This document shows positions 37,575-40,556 of a stretch of 40,556 nt of DNA, piece after piece. The notes under the pieces were generated by a model. It did not search any database and was not told where the DNA came from. It saw only the letters and a list, made by a program, of their open reading frames with translations. The DNA lies in NCBI GenBank assembly GCA_024401305.1, contig JAKSLI010000027.1:1-40556 (forward strand), written 5' to 3'. The DNA comes from Bacteroidaceae bacterium. GTDB lineage: Bacteria; Bacteroidota; Bacteroidia; Bacteroidales; Bacteroidaceae. A program made the position numbers and the translations under genes. The stretch's first letter is position 1; the number at the start of each line of letters is the position of its first letter.

Positions 37575-38957
37575 ATGAGCAACATAACATTCCATTTCAA
37601 TAGCATATCCATTGATAACCAGTCAGTTCCGCTATATCGCCTAGTGGAGAACATGGTGCAGAAAGAAATATCTGCCGGTACACTCAAACCCGGCGCAATG
37701 CTTCCTTCAAGCAGGGAAATGGCGGAACAGTTGGGGGTAAGTAGAAAAACGGTGGTCAAAGCCATGGAAGCACTCATCCTCAAAGGCAGACTGGTGTCGA
37801 AGAATCGTGTAGGAGTCTTTGTGCCGGAATCCACATTCGCTGATACGGATGCCCCTCACACCTCGCAGAAGATAATCGTCAACGATGGCTTCCCGGACAC
37901 AACGCTCATTCCGTTCAAGGAGTTCTCCCGCACCTACAGGCAGATATTCAACCGCATGGCACAGTGGCAGATGCTGGGCTACAACGATCCTAAAGGCTAC
38001 CCAAAGTTCCGCCAGACCATCTCGAATGTTATGGCGCAGCAGCGAGGATTGTCTGTTGAGAAGGACAACATCTGCGTTGTTCGTGGTTCCCAGATGGCAC
38101 TTTACATCGTGGCTCATGCCGTCTTCTCTCCAGGCGACAATATTGCCATGGAGGAACCAGGCTACCACAACGCCTACAAAGCCTTTCGCGAAGCAGGGCT
38201 TTCCGTACATGGCATTCCCGTGGATAAGGATGGCATAGATGTTGACAAGCTCGAGCATCTATGTCGCACCGTCAGTTTGAATGCCGTTTACGTCACCCCG
38301 CGCCATCAGTACCCTACCACGGTTACTCTTTCCATGCCACGCCGCCAGAAACTTCGTGAGCTCTCCCTCAAATACGGGTTCTTCGTCATTGAGGACGATT
38401 TCGGCGGCGACTACAACTTCTCATCTCGCCATCTGCTGCCACTGTCGGCAATGATGCCGACATCACATTATATGTATATCAGCACCTTCAGCAAGGTCTT
38501 TGCCCCTGGCACCCGCGTAGGTTTTGTGTGTGCTTCACCGGAAGTGATGCAGCGTATAGCAGAATACCGTTCGCTCATCGACATCCAGGGCGACAGTATT
38601 GCCGAACGCGCGCTCTATGACCTCTACGAGAACGGTGTCCTTGCACGTCATGTGAGGCGCTCGTGCATTATTTACAAAGAGCGAATGAAAAACGCCACTC
38701 GCATGATACGTCACATCTTGGGCAATAGCGTAGAATACAAGCAACCACATGGAGGACTCGCCATATGGATAGGCATACACACCCAACACACCGTAACGCA
38801 GCTTCAGAAACATTTCTCCGACAATGGCATCAGCATCGCCGTCCATCAACTCGCCGACGGCACAAAAGGTGTGCGCATAGGCTACGCCGCCATGAAGGAG
38901 AACGACCTCACATCCGTGCTCGAGTGCATAAAGGCGCTGCCACCCGATAATTGTTGA
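37575..38957 (+). CDS. MocR/PdxR-type regulator (GntR domain fused to aminotransferase fold)
   Basis: 460 residues. The winged helix of the GntR family (about 17-85: LYRLVENMVQKEISAG, LPSSREMAEQLGVSRKTV) is joined to a class I aminotransferase-like domain. That domain keeps the PLP-binding lysine (STFSKVFAPGTRVGF), the EDDFGGDYNF block and TPRHQYPTTVTLS. Such proteins use PLP as effector, often controlling vitamin B6 or amino-compound genes. It is divergent from nrfH, but whether it controls nrf is unknown. Confidence 0.9.
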   Translation: MSNITFHFNSISIDNQSVPLYRLVENMVQKEISAGTLKPGAMLPSSREMAEQLGVSRKTVVKAMEALILKGRLVSKNRVGVFVPESTFADTDAPHTSQKIIVNDGFPDTTLIPFKEFSRTYRQIFNRMAQWQMLGYNDPKGYPKFRQTISNVMAQQRGLSVEKDNICVVRGSQMALYIVAHAVFSPGDNIAMEEPGYHNAYKAFREAGLSVHGIPVDKDGIDVDKLEHLCRTVSLNAVYVTPRHQYPTTVTLSMPRRQKLRELSLKYGFFVIEDDFGGDYNFSSRHLLPLSAMMPTSHYMYISTFSKVFAPGTRVGFVCASPEVMQRIAEYRSLIDIQGDSIAERALYDLYENGVLARHVRRSCIIYKERMKNATRMIRHILGNSVEYKQPHGGLAIWIGIHTQHTVTQLQKHFSDNGISIAVHQLADGTKGVRIGYAAMKENDLTSVLECIKALPPDNC

Positions 38958-39000
38958 TTGTTAATTTATTAACTGATAATCCGCAAATTCGCAATCGTAA

Positions 39001-39106
39001 TTCGTAATTCATGATTATTATGTGTAATTTTGCGCCGTATAAATTGTAAATTGGACTCCGAGCTTGCTCGCCTGAGCACCTACGGAGCGCAAGAAATCTG
39101 TAGTAA
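39001..39106 (+). promoter_or_regulatory. Promoter and structured leader of the U32 gene
   Basis: TAATTTTG at 39025-39032 fits the -7 box; the -33 position reads TTCG (39001-39004), a weak match. The leader that follows can fold: CTCCG (about 39056) pairs with CGGAG (about 39083), enclosing GAGC-TT-GCTC. Confidence 0.55.
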
Positions 39107-40342
39107 ATGAGCAAAGAATACGAAATAATGGCACCTGTCGGCTCGCGAGAAAGTCTTGCGGCTGCCATTCAGGCTGGTGCCGATTCCATCTATTTTGGCA
39201 TTGAGCATCTGAACATGCGCTCGCATTCGGCATCGGTTTTCACCATCGATGACCTGCGAGACATTGCCGCCCAATGCAACGAAAAGGACATAAAGACATA
39301 CCTCACCGTGAACACAATAATCTACGGCGAGGATATTCCGCTGATGCATAAGATTGTGGACGCTGCGAAGGAAGCGCAGATTTCCGCCATCATTGCGAGC
39401 GATGTTGCCGTGATGAGCTATTGCAACAAGATCGGTCAGGAGGTACATCTCTCCACACAGCTCAACATTTCCAACATCGAGGCACTGCGTTTCTATGCGC
39501 AATTCGCTGATGTTGTGGTACTTGCACGCGAACTTAACATGGACCAGGTGGCAGAGATATACAAGCAGGCGAAGGCAGAAAACATCTGCGGACCTTCGGG
39601 TCAGCCTATCCGCATCGAGATGTTCTGCCACGGAGCTCTGTGCATGGCTATCAGCGGAAAGTGCTATCTCTCGCTCCAGAACACTGGCAAGAGTGCCAAT
39701 CGTGGTGCATGTATGCAGATTTGCCGTCGTCGCTACATCGTAACAGACGCAGAAACAGGCAACGAACTCGAGGTGGATAACAAGTACATCATGAGTCCTA
39801 AGGACCTGAAAACCATCCGTTTCATCGACCGCATGATGGAATCTGGCGTGCGAGTTTTCAAGATAGAAGGCCGCGCTCGTTCTGCGGAATATGTCTATAC
39901 CGTGGTGCAATGCTACAAGGAAGCTATCCAAAGCGTGCTCAATGGCACATTCACTAACGAGAAGAAGGACGAATGGGACAAGCGCCTTGCTACAGTCTTC
40001 AACCGCGGCTTCTGGGACGGCTACTACCAAGGACAGACTCTCGGCGAGTGGAACCAGAACTATGGTTCTGCGGCAACTGAGAAGAAAGTCTATGTAGGCA
40101 AGGGCATGAAGTACTTCAGCAACATCGGTGTGGCAGAGTTCAAGGTGGAAGCTGCCGAACTGAACAAGGGCGACAAGATACTCATCACTGGTCCAACAAC
40201 AGGCGTTATCTATCTCACTGCCGACGAAATCCGCTACGACCTCAAGCCTGTTGACAAGGCAACCAAAGGCCAGCGCATATCAATCGCCGTGCCGGAGAAG
40301 GTGCGCCCAAGCGACAAATTGTATAAATTAGTGACCCCCTAA
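39107..40342 (+). CDS. Peptidase U32 family protein (TrhP/YegQ-like)
   Basis: 411 residues. The start (EIMAPVGSRESLAAAIQAGA) and IEMFCHGALCMAISGKCYLS (about 168-187) with NRGACMQICRR (about 194-204) are the family signatures. The four to five cysteines probably hold an iron-sulphur cluster. Despite the name, close relatives (TrhP) act in 5-hydroxyuridine formation in tRNA, not proteolysis. The final residues VTP and the TAA stop are read from the end of an inverted-repeat element, so the original C-terminus may have been changed. Confidence 0.9.
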   Translation: MSKEYEIMAPVGSRESLAAAIQAGADSIYFGIEHLNMRSHSASVFTIDDLRDIAAQCNEKDIKTYLTVNTIIYGEDIPLMHKIVDAAKEAQISAIIASDVAVMSYCNKIGQEVHLSTQLNISNIEALRFYAQFADVVVLARELNMDQVAEIYKQAKAENICGPSGQPIRIEMFCHGALCMAISGKCYLSLQNTGKSANRGACMQICRRRYIVTDAETGNELEVDNKYIMSPKDLKTIRFIDRMMESGVRVFKIEGRARSAEYVYTVVQCYKEAIQSVLNGTFTNEKKDEWDKRLATVFNRGFWDGYYQGQTLGEWNQNYGSAATEKKVYVGKGMKYFSNIGVAEFKVEAAELNKGDKILITGPTTGVIYLTADEIRYDLKPVDKATKGQRISIAVPEKVRPSDKLYKLVTP

Positions 40343-40470
40343 CCCCCCAAGGGGGAACTCTTAATAGCTTTAAGCGCTGAAAAAGATTTTACCATTAATT
40401 ATTTAAGAATACAACATTGACTCACCCTCTAAGTCAATTAATAATTCCCCCTTGGGGGGATAGGGGGTCA
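40332..40470. mobile_element. C/G-rich inverted-repeat element between the U32 gene and sufE
   Basis: 139 bp with ends TGACCCCCTAACCCCCCAAG and, at the right in reverse complement, TGACCCCCTATCCCCCCAAG: one mismatch in the first 20 bases, with the similarity continuing for several more. The inside has no gene. The outermost bases belong to the same family as the element at 31725-31825. No transposase gene is present. Confidence 0.8.
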
Positions 40471-40474
40471 TATT

Positions 40475-40556
40475 ATGCAAGATACCATCAACGAAATCAT
40501 TGAAGAATTCCAGGACTTTGACGACTGGATGGACAAATATCAGCTTCTCATTGACC
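40475..40556 (+). CDS. sufE: SufE-family iron-sulphur assembly protein (5' part)
   Basis: Only the first 27 codons lie in the window: MQDTINEIIEEFQDFDDWMD then KYQLLID. This is the well-conserved start of SufE proteins (IIEEF-x2-FDDWMDKYQLLIDLG), which pass sulphur from the cysteine desulphurase SufS to SufBCD. It starts five bases after the inverted-repeat element. The call rests on this short stretch. Confidence 0.8.
   Translation, partial: MQDTINEIIEEFQDFDDWMDKYQLLID

Noticed and set aside
39080-40030. 316-codon open frame opposite the U32 gene
   Set aside because: An antisense shadow of a conserved gene with codon bias; no family motif.

Overview
The window looks like a chromosomal segment of a Bacteroidales species, most probably Prevotella or a close relative. 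Four things suggest this: promoters of the Bacteroidetes type (TTTG, 19-20 bp, TAnnTTTG) rather than TTGACA/TATAAT; almost no Shine-Dalgarno sequences; BspA-like leucine-rich repeat secreted proteins; and an UpxY-type NusG paralogue heading a capsule locus. No rRNA, tRNA or CRISPR array was seen.

Layout. 1-1640: an NhaC-type Na+/H+ antiporter (minus) flanked by two copies of a 66-bp identical repeat. 2004-5428: a row of transcription units, each with a near-identical promoter and its own terminator. They are an AAA ATPase/DUF4143 protein, two paralogous MntA/HepT (MNT-HEPN) toxin-antitoxin pairs, and a roughly 400-nt structured RNA with no convincing gene in it. 5476-7070: a BspA-like protein and a 49-residue peptide gene. 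7490-8029: an unrecognised gene. 8159-19829: a capsule or exopolysaccharide operon: tandem promoters, upxY, initiating sugar-phosphate transferase, flippase, polymerase, GT4, acyltransferase, GT2, double-cupin ketoisomerase, a GT-A enzyme, a WecG-type transferase and an NTP_transf_5 protein, closed by a strong terminator. 19948-24186 (minus): yidC, a HAD phosphatase and trigger factor. 24526-30560: a lower-GC accessory stretch with a Fic protein, a second ATPase, a second LRR protein, an AbiEii-type toxin pair and several small orphan genes. 30823-31110 (minus): hibernation factor hpf. 31400-33130: a uridine-kinase-like protein carrying an inserted repeat element. 33127-37450 (minus): CcsA, ResB, NrfA and NrfH, i.e. 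ammonia-forming nitrite respiration with its cytochrome c maturation proteins. 37575-38957: a MocR-type regulator divergent from nrf. 39107-40342: a U32/TrhP-like protein. 40475 to the end: the first 27 codons of sufE.

Two themes run through the window. First, promoter cassettes are reused: family A occurs four times in 2004-5025; family B occurs in tandem before upxY and again before the kinase. Second, the gaps hold structured repeat elements: arms of 7-mer, 10-mer or about 21-mer tandem repeats in inverted orientation, often capped by a hairpin GTTCG-stem-CGAGG whose stem bases differ from copy to copy but stay complementary. These elements, together with a separate C/G-rich inverted-repeat element, abut or supply the 3' ends of several genes (nhaC, hpf, tig, wecG, U32) and in one case interrupt a reading frame. 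The strongest candidates for something undescribed are the shared-promoter array with its non-coding RNA and the covarying hairpin/tandem-repeat family. All family assignments come from reading motifs; no database search was run.
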